In this document: positions 50,282 through 59,267 of the stretch, piece by piece
Layout of the letters: each line of letters begins with the position of its first letter
How positions within the stretch are numbered: the stretch's first letter is position 1
Assembly: GCA_019240115.1 (NCBI GenBank)
Contig: JAFAYV010000070.1
Span: forward strand, 1 to 64,000
Reading direction: 5' to 3'
DNA from: Solirubrobacterales bacterium
GTDB taxonomy: Bacteria; Actinomycetota; Thermoleophilia; Solirubrobacterales; Solirubrobacteraceae
DNA: 64,000 nt
The notes under the pieces: generated by a model
Told to the model about the DNA's origin: nothing
Database searches by the model: none
What the model saw: the letters and a program-made list of their open reading frames with translations, nothing else
Position numbers and translations under genes: made by a program

Positions 50282-51271
50282 ATGAGCGTCACCTCGGTCG
50301 TCGACACGGCACTGGACCGCACGATCGTCCTCGGCTACGGCAACGTCGGGCTGGCGATCCGACGCCGCCTGAGCGGGTGGCCGGCCGACCCGCCCCGGAT
50401 CGACGGGAGCGTCGTGATGGTGACCGGCGCGGCATCAGGTCTGGGGCGAGCCGCCGCCGCGGGGCTCGCCGGACTTGGCGCGCGCGTGTATGCGGTCGCG
50501 CGCGACGACGCGCGAGCGGCCGAGGCCGTCGATCGTGTTCGCGCCACCGTTGCGCGGGCCGACGTCCGGCCGCTGGCCGCCGATCTCAGTGAGGTCGGTG
50601 AGTTGCGGGACCTGGCCCGGCGTTTCGCGGCGCAGGAGCCACGCCTCGACGTGCTGGTCAACAACGCGGGCGCGATGCCCGACGAGCGCGAGCACAGCGC
50701 CGGCGGCCACGAGCTGATGTTCGCGACCCACGTGTTGGCGCCGTTTGCGCTCACCGAGCTGCTCGCCGAGCAGCTGAAGGCCGCCCGCCCGTCCCGCGTC
50801 ATCAACGTCAGCTCGGGCGGAATGTATGACCAGTCGGTTCCCGTCACCGATCTCGAGTCCGAGGACGCCTCCTACGGTCCGAAGAAGCTCTACGCGCGGA
50901 CCAAGCGCGAGCTGGTGGTGATCACCGAGCAGTGGGCCGAGAGGCTCAAGCCCGAGGGAGTCGTGGTGCATGCCATGCATCCCGGCTGGGTCGATACCAA
51001 GGGCGTGCAGGACTGGATGCCCGTGTTCCGGGCGATGACTCGTCCGATCATCCGCACGCCCGAGCAGGGCGCCGACACGATCGCGTGGCTCGGCGCGTCG
51101 CCTGAGCCGCTGCGCTCCACGGGTCTGTTCTGGCACGACCGTCGACCACGCCCGACGACCTACCTGATCGGTGCGTCCGCCGATGACGCCGACGCGCGCG
51201 CGGCGGTCTGGGAGCACTGCCGGCAGGCGCTGGACCGTCCCGACGATCCGGTTGCGGCGGGCACGGGCTGA
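50282..51271 (+). CDS. short-chain dehydrogenase/reductase (DHRS12-like)
   Basis: 329 aa. SDR cofactor motif VVMVTGAASGLGRAAAAGLA, NNAGAMPDE, the Ser of VINVSSGGMYDQS and the YGPKKLYARTKRE active-site region (Tyr-x3-Lys class; here Tyr-Ala-Arg-Thr-Lys). A ~45-residue N-terminal extension and the HPGWVDTKGVQDWMP tail are typical of DHRS12-type proteins. Substrate unknown. The 254 bp upstream contain nothing recognisable. Confidence 0.85.
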   Translation: MSVTSVVDTALDRTIVLGYGNVGLAIRRRLSGWPADPPRIDGSVVMVTGAASGLGRAAAAGLAGLGARVYAVARDDARAAEAVDRVRATVARADVRPLAADLSEVGELRDLARRFAAQEPRLDVLVNNAGAMPDEREHSAGGHELMFATHVLAPFALTELLAEQLKAARPSRVINVSSGGMYDQSVPVTDLESEDASYGPKKLYARTKRELVVITEQWAERLKPEGVVVHAMHPGWVDTKGVQDWMPVFRAMTRPIIRTPEQGADTIAWLGASPEPLRSTGLFWHDRRPRPTTYLIGASADDADARAAVWEHCRQALDRPDDPVAAGTG

Positions 51272-51371
51272 GCCACGTCAGCGGCATCGGCCACGGGTGG
51301 AACGCCGGCTTGGACTCCTTCGTGCGCAATCCGATGACCGTCGAATTGATCGCGAGGCGCCGGCGCGCTGA

Positions 51372-51785
51372 TCAGCCGCCGGTGCGCGGCGCGGCGGCGT
51401 ATTCCTCGTCGGTGACGTGGCGACCCCACGCGACGGGGCTTCCGGAGTCGTCGTTCTGGTGCATGGCGATGTGGACCATGAGGCGATTGGGCGCGGCACC
51501 GTGCCAATGGTTCTCGCCCGGTTCGAAGAACACCCGGTCGCCCGGGTGGATCGCTTGCGCCGGGCCACCCTCCCGCTGACAGAGGCCAACGCCCTCGGTG
51601 ACATAGATCGTCTGTCCGTGCGGGTGGGTGTGCCACGCGGTGCGAGCGCCGGGGGTGAAGTGGACGTTGGCGGCGGCGAACGTGGAACTGCCCGCCGGGG
51701 CCGCGACGGCATCGATGTACACGTCGCCGGTGAACCAGTCGGCAGGGCCTTTGGCGGTGTCGAGCGAGCTGCGAGTGATCTGCAT
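51372..51785 (-). CDS. cupin protein of the hydroxynitrile lyase/quercetinase-like type
   Basis: 137 aa. Start at MQITRSSLDTAKGPADWFTG matches the small cupin family that includes bacterial manganese hydroxynitrile lyases. Metal motif WHTHPHGQTIYVTEG (two His, one Gln) and the second cupin motif PGENHWHGAAPNRLMVH. Many members are uncharacterised, so the activity is not assigned. Same strand as the downstream end of the broken araC gene. Confidence 0.8.
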   Translation of the reverse strand: MQITRSSLDTAKGPADWFTGDVYIDAVAAPAGSSTFAAANVHFTPGARTAWHTHPHGQTIYVTEGVGLCQREGGPAQAIHPGDRVFFEPGENHWHGAAPNRLMVHIAMHQNDDSGSPVAWGRHVTDEEYAAAPRTGG

Positions 51786-51917
51786 GAGGGTCCTATTCGT
51801 CGTCGGGGCTTGCGGGCTCCGGAGTGGCGGTCCAGCGGAGGTCAACCTACCCTCCGAGTCCGCACAGAGTGCTCCGTCCAAACGCGAGACGGCGCACGGG
51901 GGCGGATGCGTGGCGTC

Positions 51918-52894
51918 TCAGTGTGTCAGGGTGTCGCCGGGCGGGCGGCCGTAGGCGGCCCGGTAGTGTCGAGCGAACCGGCTCGGATTGGCAAATCCCC
52001 ACTCGAGCGCGACGCGCGTGACCGTGAGCCCGTCCTCGGGGAGCGCGGCTTGGAGCTGCTGGTGGGCGTGCTGGAGGCGAACCTGGCGCAAGTAGGCCGT
52101 CGGGGTTGTGTTCAGGTGCCGTCGAAACGCCAGCTGGACTGCCCGGCTGGTGACGTGCGCGGCGCGCGCAATATCGCCGACGGTGATGTCGAGGTCGGGG
52201 TTGGCATCGACGAACGCGATTGCTCGCCGCTGCATGTCGGGATGGGCATCGCGGCGGTCGCCTGGCGTGGGGTCCGTGACCGCCGCGTTGGGGAAGACTG
52301 CAACGATCGTGGCGGCGAGCAGTCGAGCCGCCGAACCGACGACCAGCGGCGCACCGGCGGCGCCGGGGTCTCGGAGCGCGTCGTCAACGAAGCGAGTGGC
52401 CTGTCGCCATCGCCGAGCGCCGCCGGGTACGGGTCGAATGGACCCAAGCCTCAGTCAACGGCGGACTCGCCATCCGCGTCGGCCGCAACCCCCGCGATCA
52501 GCGATCGCGGCAGCGTGATGGTGTGCGATCGGAGTTCGTGGGTGTGGCAGACGCAGTGCAGATCGGGGTGGTTGCCGGCGTAGACGTCGCCCAGTCGGCA
52601 GCGTTCGTCGAGATCGTCGTTCTCGTATTCGACGCTGCCGGCGAGCACCGTGTTGACGACCACCTCGTCGTGACCGTCGACCTCAAAGGTCAGGTCGGCT
52701 GGCAGCCGCACATCTCCGGACACGACCTGTCTCGCGGCGACTTGGTCGACGGACAGCTGCCAGCTGCTCTCGCGCGAGCCCTTGATCACGAGGCGGCCGC
52801 CGTAGGTCTGATCCATGAAGGTTCGTGCCCGCAGCGGATCGGCCGTCGCGAAATGGCTGCGGGTTGGCGCAGGTGCCGTCGTCGCTGCGGTCAT
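51918..52894 (-). pseudogene. AraC-family regulator with a single frameshift
   Basis: The N-terminal ligand-binding half (MTAATTAPAPTRSHFATADP to AADADGESAVD) ends at TGA 52451. The C-terminal half continues in the next frame from about 52445: LRLGSIRPVPGG, RQATRFVDDALRDP, RLLAATIVAVFPN, then HTH helices DITVGDIARAAHVTSRAVQL and TVTRVALEWGFANPSRFARH, ending at 51918. One shift near 52450-52460 would restore a ~325-aa regulator. A sequencing error or a recent mutation is equally possible. Confidence 0.75.
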
Positions 52895-53314
52895 GGCGAA
52901 ACCTCGGGTCGGTCCGGACCGAACCGCGCACATCGCGTGCCTACCTCGGAGCCCCCAAGACAAACTGCCTCTCGTTCGCACCCTGAGCCACGTTGCGGTG
53001 CCGGTCCAGCGCGGACCGCAGGGTCTCGGAACGCCGCGTGGTCGCGTGGCATGGGCCCGAATGATCGCAGACCGGCAACCGGCCAGCCGTGGCCGGTGAG
53101 CGAGCATCGGGCGACGCTCGCGGTGCGGTGTCGTCGCGGGAACCCCTCGCCCTGCCGTGCATCGCTCCGACGGGCAATCCGTGGTGGCTGGCTCGGCCGC
53201 GGGCCTCGAAGACGGCCCGCCGCCCCTGCCCGCGCACCTCGCGGACGCGGTCGCAACCCCCAACCACCCTGGGCGAGCCCGGCGCCGGCTCGCCCAGATC
53301 GGCGATCGCGCGGC
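52895..53314. other. 420-bp gap without a recognisable gene
   Basis: Lies upstream of the araC frame and downstream of the esterase. Open frames on both strands match nothing. It probably holds the araC promoter, but no site could be singled out. Confidence 0.5.
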
Positions 53315-54526
53315 TCAGCGCGACGCTGGACCCGAGGCCGTGTGATGGTCAAGGAAGAATCGGATCATCTCGGCGGAGGCGTCGGGCCCCTGAACGTCGG
53401 TGTAGGACCCGAGCGGACTGCCGCCATACCAGGCGTGGTCGCCGCCGTGAACGATGAAGGACTCGGCGACTGCGGTGCCGGTGTGGTTGTTGTGTACGGT
53501 GCGGGTGTACGAGCGGCCGCTGTCGTCGGTCACGGTCAGCGGCCCGTGGTGGCTAGTGAAGTCTCCGGCGGCTCGGCGCGAGGCGATGAGCTTGTCGGCA
53601 TTGATCGCAGCGACCGTCCTGTCCCGGTCGCCGTGGATGACGATCAGCGGCATCGTCGTGGTGGGAGCCGGTGTCCCGCCGGTCCGCATCGCCGCGAACG
53701 CCGACCCGACATCGTGGGCGGCGCGATAGGCGATCCCGGAGTGCACCCCGACCGCGGCGTAGAGGTCGGGATAGGTTGCGGCCATGACCGCGGCCATCGC
53801 GCCGCCGGCGGAGAGCCCCGCGATGTACACGCGGGTGTGGTCGACCGCCTGATCGTGCATGATCTGGTGGGTGATGCCGGCGATGATGGCTGGCTCGCCC
53901 ACACCGGTGTGCTGGTGGGAAGTGGAAAACCAGTTCCAGTACGCGCCCTGGTTAGCGCTCCGTGACTGCTCGGGATAAGCGACGAGGAGGGTATGGCGCT
54001 CGGCGAGCTGGTTCATGCGCGTGCCGGCGGCGAAGTCGGCGGCGTCCTGGCTGCCGCCGTGGAGCATGACCACCAGTGGTACGCGCTGACCGGTGTAGCC
54101 GGTGGGGAGGTAGAGGTCGTAGTGGCGCGTTCCGGCCGCCTCGGTGTGGTGCAGGTGGCGGATCTCGCCGTCCGGCGTATCCCCGGGGGCCGTCGCAGTT
54201 GCCGACCGCAACCGCCGTCCTCCGTCGGGCAGCGCGGAGAGGTCGATGCCGGGTGGGGGGGCCAGCAGGGTCTCGACGCGGCGAAGGACGCCGTCGGATG
54301 GCGCGGCGTGCGGACTCGATGCTCGCCGCGCGGCGTCATGACTCCGAACCCCGTGCGGCAATGCGAGGCGGCCGTGATCGTCGCGCTCACCCGTCGTCGA
54401 TGTGGCCGGCGGGGCGCTCTTGGCACCAGCACATCCCTGCCGCAAGAGCGCCGTCGCCTCGCCTAACCGTCCGGCGCGAGTGAGCCGCAGCGCCTCGGTC
54501 ATCGTGGTGTTCGTGTCGTTGCTCAT
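53315..54526 (-). CDS. PHB depolymerase/feruloyl-esterase-type alpha/beta hydrolase
   Basis: 403 aa. LPLVV-type strand VPLVVMLHGGSQDAADFAAG, nucleophile elbow IAGLSAGGAMAAVMA, acid Asp in VIHGDRDRTVAAIN and catalytic His in HGGDHAWYGGS; TGYTGQRVPLV and SANQGAYWNWF are typical of the esterase-PHB family. The first ~110 residues are polar and linker-like, with no signal peptide, suggesting an intracellular enzyme. An RHH regulator gene lies upstream on the same strand. Confidence 0.85.
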   Translation of the reverse strand: MSNDTNTTMTEALRLTRAGRLGEATALLRQGCAGAKSAPPATSTTGERDDHGRLALPHGVRSHDAARRASSPHAAPSDGVLRRVETLLAPPPGIDLSALPDGGRRLRSATATAPGDTPDGEIRHLHHTEAAGTRHYDLYLPTGYTGQRVPLVVMLHGGSQDAADFAAGTRMNQLAERHTLLVAYPEQSRSANQGAYWNWFSTSHQHTGVGEPAIIAGITHQIMHDQAVDHTRVYIAGLSAGGAMAAVMAATYPDLYAAVGVHSGIAYRAAHDVGSAFAAMRTGGTPAPTTTMPLIVIHGDRDRTVAAINADKLIASRRAAGDFTSHHGPLTVTDDSGRSYTRTVHNNHTGTAVAESFIVHGGDHAWYGGSPLGSYTDVQGPDASAEMIRFFLDHHTASGPASR

Positions 54527-54621
54527 AGCATGTCCTCATGATCAGGTAGGCGCCTCGCGGCCGCCGACTCGTTGGGTCAGCCCCAGTTCACGGTCACCGC
54601 GCGACCGGACCGCGCACACCG

Positions 54622-55053
54622 TCAGCGTGTGCGCGAGGCCAGGGCTGCTTTGACCGCGCGCGGCGCCCGAAACGCCCCCAGCACCTCGACCGCGGTGATC
54701 GTGGACAGCGCGAGCTCGGGAGAGACGTCGTCAGCTATGCTGGCCAACCCCAGCACCCGCAACTCCACCGTGCGGCCGCAGTCGCGCAGCGCCTCGAGGT
54801 CACGCCGACTGTAGTGCTCGCTCCCGAGGGTCAGTTGTCTTCGGGTCACGGTGCTCTCGACACTGCTGGCCCGGCTTTCGATCTGGCGGCGAATGGCCGT
54901 CCGGATGAAGTCCGTGCGGTTCGCAAAGAACCCCTCACTCACGAGCAGATCGATCTGTCCGAGGTCGACCAGCCCCACGTTGATGGTGATCTTCTCACTC
55001 TTCTCGGCATCAGAAGCCCGCTTCATCGGGCCGGGATCCGCGCTCACGTCCAT
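54622..55053 (-). CDS. CopG/ribbon-helix-helix-type transcriptional regulator
   Basis: 143 aa from ATG 55053; Met at 55026 (MKRASDAEKSEKITINVGLV) is the likely core start. The RHH fold is EKITINVGLVDLGQIDLLVS and GFFANRTDFIRTAIRRQIES. The C-terminal half (RVLGLASIADDVSPELALST, then VEVLGAFRAP) belongs to a proteobacterial-like family often found beside PHB-depolymerase genes, as here. It probably controls the downstream esterase and itself through the palindrome just upstream. Possible transfer from proteobacteria. Confidence 0.8.
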   Translation of the reverse strand: MDVSADPGPMKRASDAEKSEKITINVGLVDLGQIDLLVSEGFFANRTDFIRTAIRRQIESRASSVESTVTRRQLTLGSEHYSRRDLEALRDCGRTVELRVLGLASIADDVSPELALSTITAVEVLGAFRAPRAVKAALASRTR

Positions 55054-55062
55054 CTGCAAGCC

Positions 55063-55089
55063 ATCCTAGCACCATCCAGACGGATGGTG
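55063..55089 (-). promoter_or_regulatory. promoter and operator of the RHH regulator gene
   Basis: CACCATCC / GGATGGTG is a perfect 8-bp palindrome with a 4-nt centre at 55070-55089. Directly downstream on the minus strand comes TAGGAT (55063-55068), a good -10, only 9 bp before the ATG. The palindrome fills the spacer/-35 zone, as expected for autorepression; a third GGATGG half-site overlaps the -10. Confidence 0.6.
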
Positions 55090-55160
55090 GCGCGAAAAGC
55101 CGAAACCGTTGAAGGGCGCTCGTTGGGCCCGTCGTCGCGGCCGCGCCCACCCGCCGGTGG

Positions 55161-55196
55161 GCGATTGTGGGCAACGGTGCGCGATTGTGGTCAACG
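55161..55196. repeat. two 16-bp direct repeats in the divergent gap
   Basis: gcgattgtgggcaacg at 55161-55176 and gcgattgtggtcaacg at 55181-55196, exactly 20 bp apart (two helical turns). In the gap between the RHH gene and the DoxX-HTH gene; plausible tandem protein-binding sites. Confidence 0.6.
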
Positions 55197-55307
55197 CCTG
55201 GCGAAACGAGTGGACAGACGGAGCAGCGGGCACGACGGGCACCGTTCATTCCGGCCATGTCGATCACGATTCTGATCCGTGCGGGTGCCGGAGCCGTAGT
55301 CCACACC

Positions 55308-56042
55308 ATGCACGCTTTTGACAGACACTCTCTGTACGCGAGGTTCCTGCACCTCGAGAACCGCATTCACCATCGACTCGTGCTGCACAGCATCACGTGG
55401 TTGCGGCTCGCCGTCGGTGCGATCTTCTTCGGGTTCGGGATCCTCAAGTACTTCAACGGCGTCAGCCCCGCACAGAATCTGACGGAGGCGACGACTCACA
55501 TCCTGTTCCTCGGGTTGATCCCTGGTGACATCGCCATCAGGATGATCGCGACGCTCGAATGCGTCATCGGGCTCTGCCTGCTCACCAACCGGTGCATGCG
55601 GCTTGCGGTCTGGCTGCTGGCGATCGAGTTCATCGGGATCCTCTCCCCGCTGATCCTGCTCCCGGGGCGCGAGTTTGCCGGCCCGTACCACGCTCCCACC
55701 CTCGAAGGTCAGTACTGCCTCAAGGACATCATCCTCGTCACCGCGGCCCTGGTGATCGCCGCCGGGACGTTCCGCGGCGGGCGACTCATTCGCGCCGACC
55801 TCCCGCCGAGCATCCGCGCCAGCGGCGAGGGCCCCGTCGACCCCGAGCACAAGCTCCGCATCGTGCTGGACGGCATCGGCGACAGCGACTCGATCGCCAC
55901 GCTCTGCGAACAGCACCACGTCACCGAGTCAGACTTCTACCAGTGGCGAGATCAGGTCATCGACGCCGCTCGGCTTGCGCTCGAAACCTCGCGCGATGAC
56001 TCGAACAAGAAACCCACCACCGAGCCCGCTCTCAGGGTTTGA
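55308..56042 (+). CDS. DoxX-like membrane protein fused to a transposase-type HTH
   Basis: 244 aa from ATG 55308 (55257 is in frame too). About four hydrophobic helices between residues 25 and 160 (ITWLRLAVGAIFFGFGILKY, TNRCMRLAVWLLAIEFIGIL, then DIILVTAALVIAAGTF) resemble DoxX/DoxD proteins. Residues ~185-230 (KLRIVLDGIGDSDSIATLCE, FYQWRDQVIDAA) match the N-terminal HTH of IS3/IS1-type transposases. Such a DNA-binding tail on a membrane protein is unusual. Neighbouring promoters share this gap with the RHH gene. Confidence 0.7.
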   Translation: MHAFDRHSLYARFLHLENRIHHRLVLHSITWLRLAVGAIFFGFGILKYFNGVSPAQNLTEATTHILFLGLIPGDIAIRMIATLECVIGLCLLTNRCMRLAVWLLAIEFIGILSPLILLPGREFAGPYHAPTLEGQYCLKDIILVTAALVIAAGTFRGGRLIRADLPPSIRASGEGPVDPEHKLRIVLDGIGDSDSIATLCEQHHVTESDFYQWRDQVIDAARLALETSRDDSNKKPTTEPALRV

Positions 56043-56202
56043 CACCACGACAGAAGGCTCGGGGGGCGCCGGTCTCCTCGACGACGTCGAGGCTGGCCTT
56101 CGCCGCCAGCGCGTGCTGGATGCTCTGCGGTCATCCACCTCGCCTGGGACGACGTGCGACCGCCAGAGCGGATCGCCCGCTCAGAAGGCTAAGGTGCGAG
56201 CC

Positions 56203-57225
56203 ATGACCCGAGAGCCCGCAATCGAGGTCGAGAAGCTGGTGCGCGAGTTCCGCAAGGGGCCCAGGGCGGTGGACGGGATCGACCTGGCGGTCGCGCCCGG
56301 CGAGATCTATGGCTTCCTGGGGCCGAACGGCGCCGGCAAGTCGACGACGGTGCTGATGCTGACGACGCTGCTGCCGCCGACCAGCGGACACGCGACCGTT
56401 GGTGGATTCGACATCATCCGGCAGGGCGCTCAGGTGCGCGCGACGATCGGCGCCGCGCTGCAGGAAGCGGCACTCGACGCGATCCTCACGGGTCGTGAGC
56501 ATCTGATGCTGCAGGCCACGCTGCAGGGTCTGCGCAGTCCCGAGCGGCGCGAGCGGACGCGGGCGTTGCTGGAGCGCGTCGGCCTGACCGAGGCCGCCGA
56601 TCGACGGGTGGGCGGGTACTCGGGCGGGATGAAGCGCCGCCTGGACCTCGCGCTGGCTCTCGTGCACTCGCCGCGGATCCTGTTCCTCGACGAGCCGACG
56701 ACGGGGCTCGACCCGCAGAGCCGCTCCGCGCTCTGGGAAGAGGTCGCGCGGCTCGCCCGCGACGAGGGCATGACGGTGTTCCTGACCACGCAGTACCTGG
56801 AGGAGGCCGACGTCCTGGCCGACCGCATCGGGATCATCGACCACGGCCATATCGTGGCCGAGGGGACACCGGCCCAGCTGAAGGCCAACATCGGTGGTCC
56901 GAGCGTCGAGGTGACGCCTGCCGAGCCTGACGATGGAGGCCGGTTGACCGAGCTGCTGTCGCAGTTCGGCGAGATGCGACACAACGGCAACGGGAGCGTC
57001 ACCGTCCAACTGCCGGGCGGCGAGGCCGAACTGGCGGACATCATCCGCATCCTCGACCGCGCGGATCTGCGCGTGGAAACCCTGCAGCTGCAGCAGCCGT
57101 CGCTCGACGACGTGTTCCTGGCCCAGACCGGGCGCAAGCTCGAGGGCTCGGCAGACGGCGCCGAGAACGAGGGTGACGCCCCCGCGCCGGAGGGCCGGCG
57201 GGGCCGGAGGCGCCGTGGCCGTTGA
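56203..57225 (+). CDS. ABC transporter ATP-binding protein (DrrA-like)
   Basis: 340 aa, ATG after an AAGG Shine-Dalgarno. Walker A GFLGPNGAGKSTTVLML, Q-loop ALQEAALD, signature YSGGMKRRLDLALALV (SGGM), Walker B ILFLDEPTTGLDP and the H-loop with Gln in TTQYLEEAD, as in DrrA-type drug exporters. A C-terminal DUF4162-like domain ends in a basic low-complexity tail. It energises export with the two downstream permeases; overlaps the first by 11 bp. Confidence 0.92.
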   Translation: MTREPAIEVEKLVREFRKGPRAVDGIDLAVAPGEIYGFLGPNGAGKSTTVLMLTTLLPPTSGHATVGGFDIIRQGAQVRATIGAALQEAALDAILTGREHLMLQATLQGLRSPERRERTRALLERVGLTEAADRRVGGYSGGMKRRLDLALALVHSPRILFLDEPTTGLDPQSRSALWEEVARLARDEGMTVFLTTQYLEEADVLADRIGIIDHGHIVAEGTPAQLKANIGGPSVEVTPAEPDDGGRLTELLSQFGEMRHNGNGSVTVQLPGGEAELADIIRILDRADLRVETLQLQQPSLDDVFLAQTGRKLEGSADGAENEGDAPAPEGRRGRRRRGR

Positions 57226-58039
57226 ACTAACCGCCGATCAACCCGCCGGGTTCTCGCCGCCGGCCGCGCATGTCCTGGAGCAGACGCTGGCCATCGCTCG
57301 GCGGGCGATCGTGCGCACCACGCGCCAGCGCGCCCTGATCGTCTTCCCGATGATCTTTCCGCTGATCCTGTTCGCGATCAACGGCTCGGCGTTGAGCTCG
57401 GCAACGCGCATCCCGGACTTTCCGACGCACGACTACCGCGACTTCCTCATCGCGATGCCGTTCGTCCAGGGAGCGATGTTCGTCTCGATCACCGCGGGTG
57501 TCGACCTCGCCCGGGACATCGAGAGCGGCTTCCTCAACCGCCTGTCGATGACGCCGATCCGCGGGGAGGCGCTCCTGGTCGGGCAACTCGGGGGAGCGCT
57601 CGTGCTCGGCGTCATCCAGGCGATCGTCTATCTGTTGGTGGGCCTGGCGACCGGCGTCTCGTTCGCGAGTGGTGTCGGGGGCGCCCTGGTGCTGCTCGCC
57701 TTGTCCATCCTGATCTCGTTCGCGTTCGCCAGCCTGGGCGTACTGCTGGCGCTGCGGTTCGGTACGGGCGAGGCCGTCCAGGGGATCTTCCCGCTCCTGT
57801 TCGTGACGCTTTTCCTCAGCTCCTCAAGCCTGCCGCGTAATCTGATCAAGGCGCCCTGGTTTCGCGACGTCGCGACCTACAACCCGGTCTCGTACCTGCT
57901 CGAGGGGCTTCGCAGCCTGGTCATCACCGGCTGGGACGCTCAGGCACTGGCCCTGGGGTTCGGCTTCGCGCTCGCCCTGCTGGTGATCGCGCTCGGACTC
58001 GCGCAGGCGGCGATGAAGTCGAGGCTGACCAGAACATGA
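57215..58039 (+). CDS. ABC-2 type permease, first subunit
   Basis: 274 aa, GTG start inside the end of the ATPase gene. Six hydrophobic helices, the ABC-2 pattern with LARDIESGFLNRLSMTPIRG after the second helix and YNPVSYLLEGLRSL near the end. DrrB-like. Probably exports a drug or lipid; substrate unknown. Confidence 0.88.
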   Translation: MAVELTADQPAGFSPPAAHVLEQTLAIARRAIVRTTRQRALIVFPMIFPLILFAINGSALSSATRIPDFPTHDYRDFLIAMPFVQGAMFVSITAGVDLARDIESGFLNRLSMTPIRGEALLVGQLGGALVLGVIQAIVYLLVGLATGVSFASGVGGALVLLALSILISFAFASLGVLLALRFGTGEAVQGIFPLLFVTLFLSSSSLPRNLIKAPWFRDVATYNPVSYLLEGLRSLVITGWDAQALALGFGFALALLVIALGLAQAAMKSRLTRT

Positions 58040-58806
58040 GCCGCTTTGTCAGTGTCGCCCGCGGCGTCGCCTGGCGCTCGATTCACAACACGCTCGTCAA
58101 TCCGGCGATTCTCGTTCCGTCGATCGTCTTTCCGCTGTTCTTCCTGATCGCCTTCGCCGGCGGCCTCTCGCGAATCAGCGACGTGCCGAACTTCCACTAT
58201 CCGCCGGGCTATACCGCCTTCCAGTTCGTCTTCGTCTTCCTGCAGTCCGCCGCGTTCGGCGGCGTCTTCACCGGGTTCGCGGTCGCCCGCGACTTCGATT
58301 CCGGCTTTGCGCGGCGACTGCTGCTCAGCGCCCCTCGCCGCAGCGGCATCATCGCCGGCTACGCGCTGGGGGCCCTCGGGAGATGGGCGCTCACGGGGAC
58401 CGTCGTCACGATCGCGGCCCTCATCGCCGGCATGAATGTCGACGGCGACGGCATTCAACTGGTCGGGCTGCTCGGCCTCGGCATTGCCGTGAACCTCGCC
58501 GCCGCCCTGTGGGCCGTCGGCCTCGCGATGTTCCTGCGCACCGAGCAGGCGGGGGCGGTCATCCAGATGCCGGTCTTCGTGCTCCTGTTCCTCGCCCCCG
58601 TCTACGTGCCGCTGTCGCTGCTGACCGGCTGGATCCACGATGTCGCCAAGCTCAACCCGGTGACGCCGGTGTTGGAGGCGGGCCGGGGCCTGCTGGCGGG
58701 ATCGCCGGTGAAGGTGACGATCGCCTTCGTTGGTCTGGTCGCCGCCTTCCTCGTGCTGTCGGCGTTTGCGCGTCGGGGCTTGGCCTCTGCGGAGCGTGCC
58801 GGCTGA
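58036..58806 (+). CDS. ABC-2 type permease, second subunit
   Basis: 256 aa, ATG overlapping the preceding stop (ATGA). Six helices, ABC-2 pattern VARDFDSGFARRLLLSAPRR and LNPVTPVLEAGRGLLAG. With the preceding permease it should form a heterodimeric channel. Confidence 0.88.
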   Translation: MSRFVSVARGVAWRSIHNTLVNPAILVPSIVFPLFFLIAFAGGLSRISDVPNFHYPPGYTAFQFVFVFLQSAAFGGVFTGFAVARDFDSGFARRLLLSAPRRSGIIAGYALGALGRWALTGTVVTIAALIAGMNVDGDGIQLVGLLGLGIAVNLAAALWAVGLAMFLRTEQAGAVIQMPVFVLLFLAPVYVPLSLLTGWIHDVAKLNPVTPVLEAGRGLLAGSPVKVTIAFVGLVAAFLVLSAFARRGLASAERAG

Positions 58807-59254
58807 AACCAGCCTAGCGAGGGTCGACCTGAGACCGCGTGGAGTCGTCTACCGGCACCGGAGACCCGCGGTCCCGGGCGCGGCACTTCCGGTGTGACCG
58901 CAGGCTTCCAAGACGTTTCTTCATACCCTTCGAGCGCGCACGGCGCCACCTGCCTTCCTGTTGGTTCCTGACGGCGCCGCGGGACTTACCCATAGGCGGT
59001 AGCTGGGCCCGAGCCCAAGATCGACGTCGAGGGCGCCCTGCGGACGAACACGTGGTCTGCGCCGATGGGCCGGCTGTACAGGTGGCCACCGAAGTGCTCG
59101 TCCGGCGCTGGCAGTTGTGACACTGGCAGTAGCGAGCGGTGTCAAACGGGGCGGTGACGGTGAAGCGGACGGCGCTGCACGCGCACTGCCGATGAGAGCG
59201 TGCTCATTGTCGATTTCATGCGCGCCATCCTATCCGCTTGCACACGCCCGCCAG
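58807..59254. other. 448-bp gap without a recognisable gene
   Basis: Follows the ABC operon. No tRNA-like cloverleaf or family-matching frame was seen. The last part holds the promoter of the phosphoribosyltransferase gene. Confidence 0.5.
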
Positions 59255-59260
59255 TATGAT
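59255..59260 (+). promoter_or_regulatory. -10 box of a leaderless phosphoribosyltransferase mRNA
   Basis: TATGAT, near consensus, is 7 bp before the ATG at 59268, so transcription should start at or next to the A of the start codon. The -35 is weak. Leaderless mRNAs are frequent in actinobacteria. Confidence 0.6.
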
Positions 59261-59267
59261 CATTGTC

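Noticed and set aside
53944-54520. Signal peptide on the PHB depolymerase-like esterase
   Set aside because: The N-terminus is polar and contains no hydrophobic core, so secretion by Sec or Tat is not supported.
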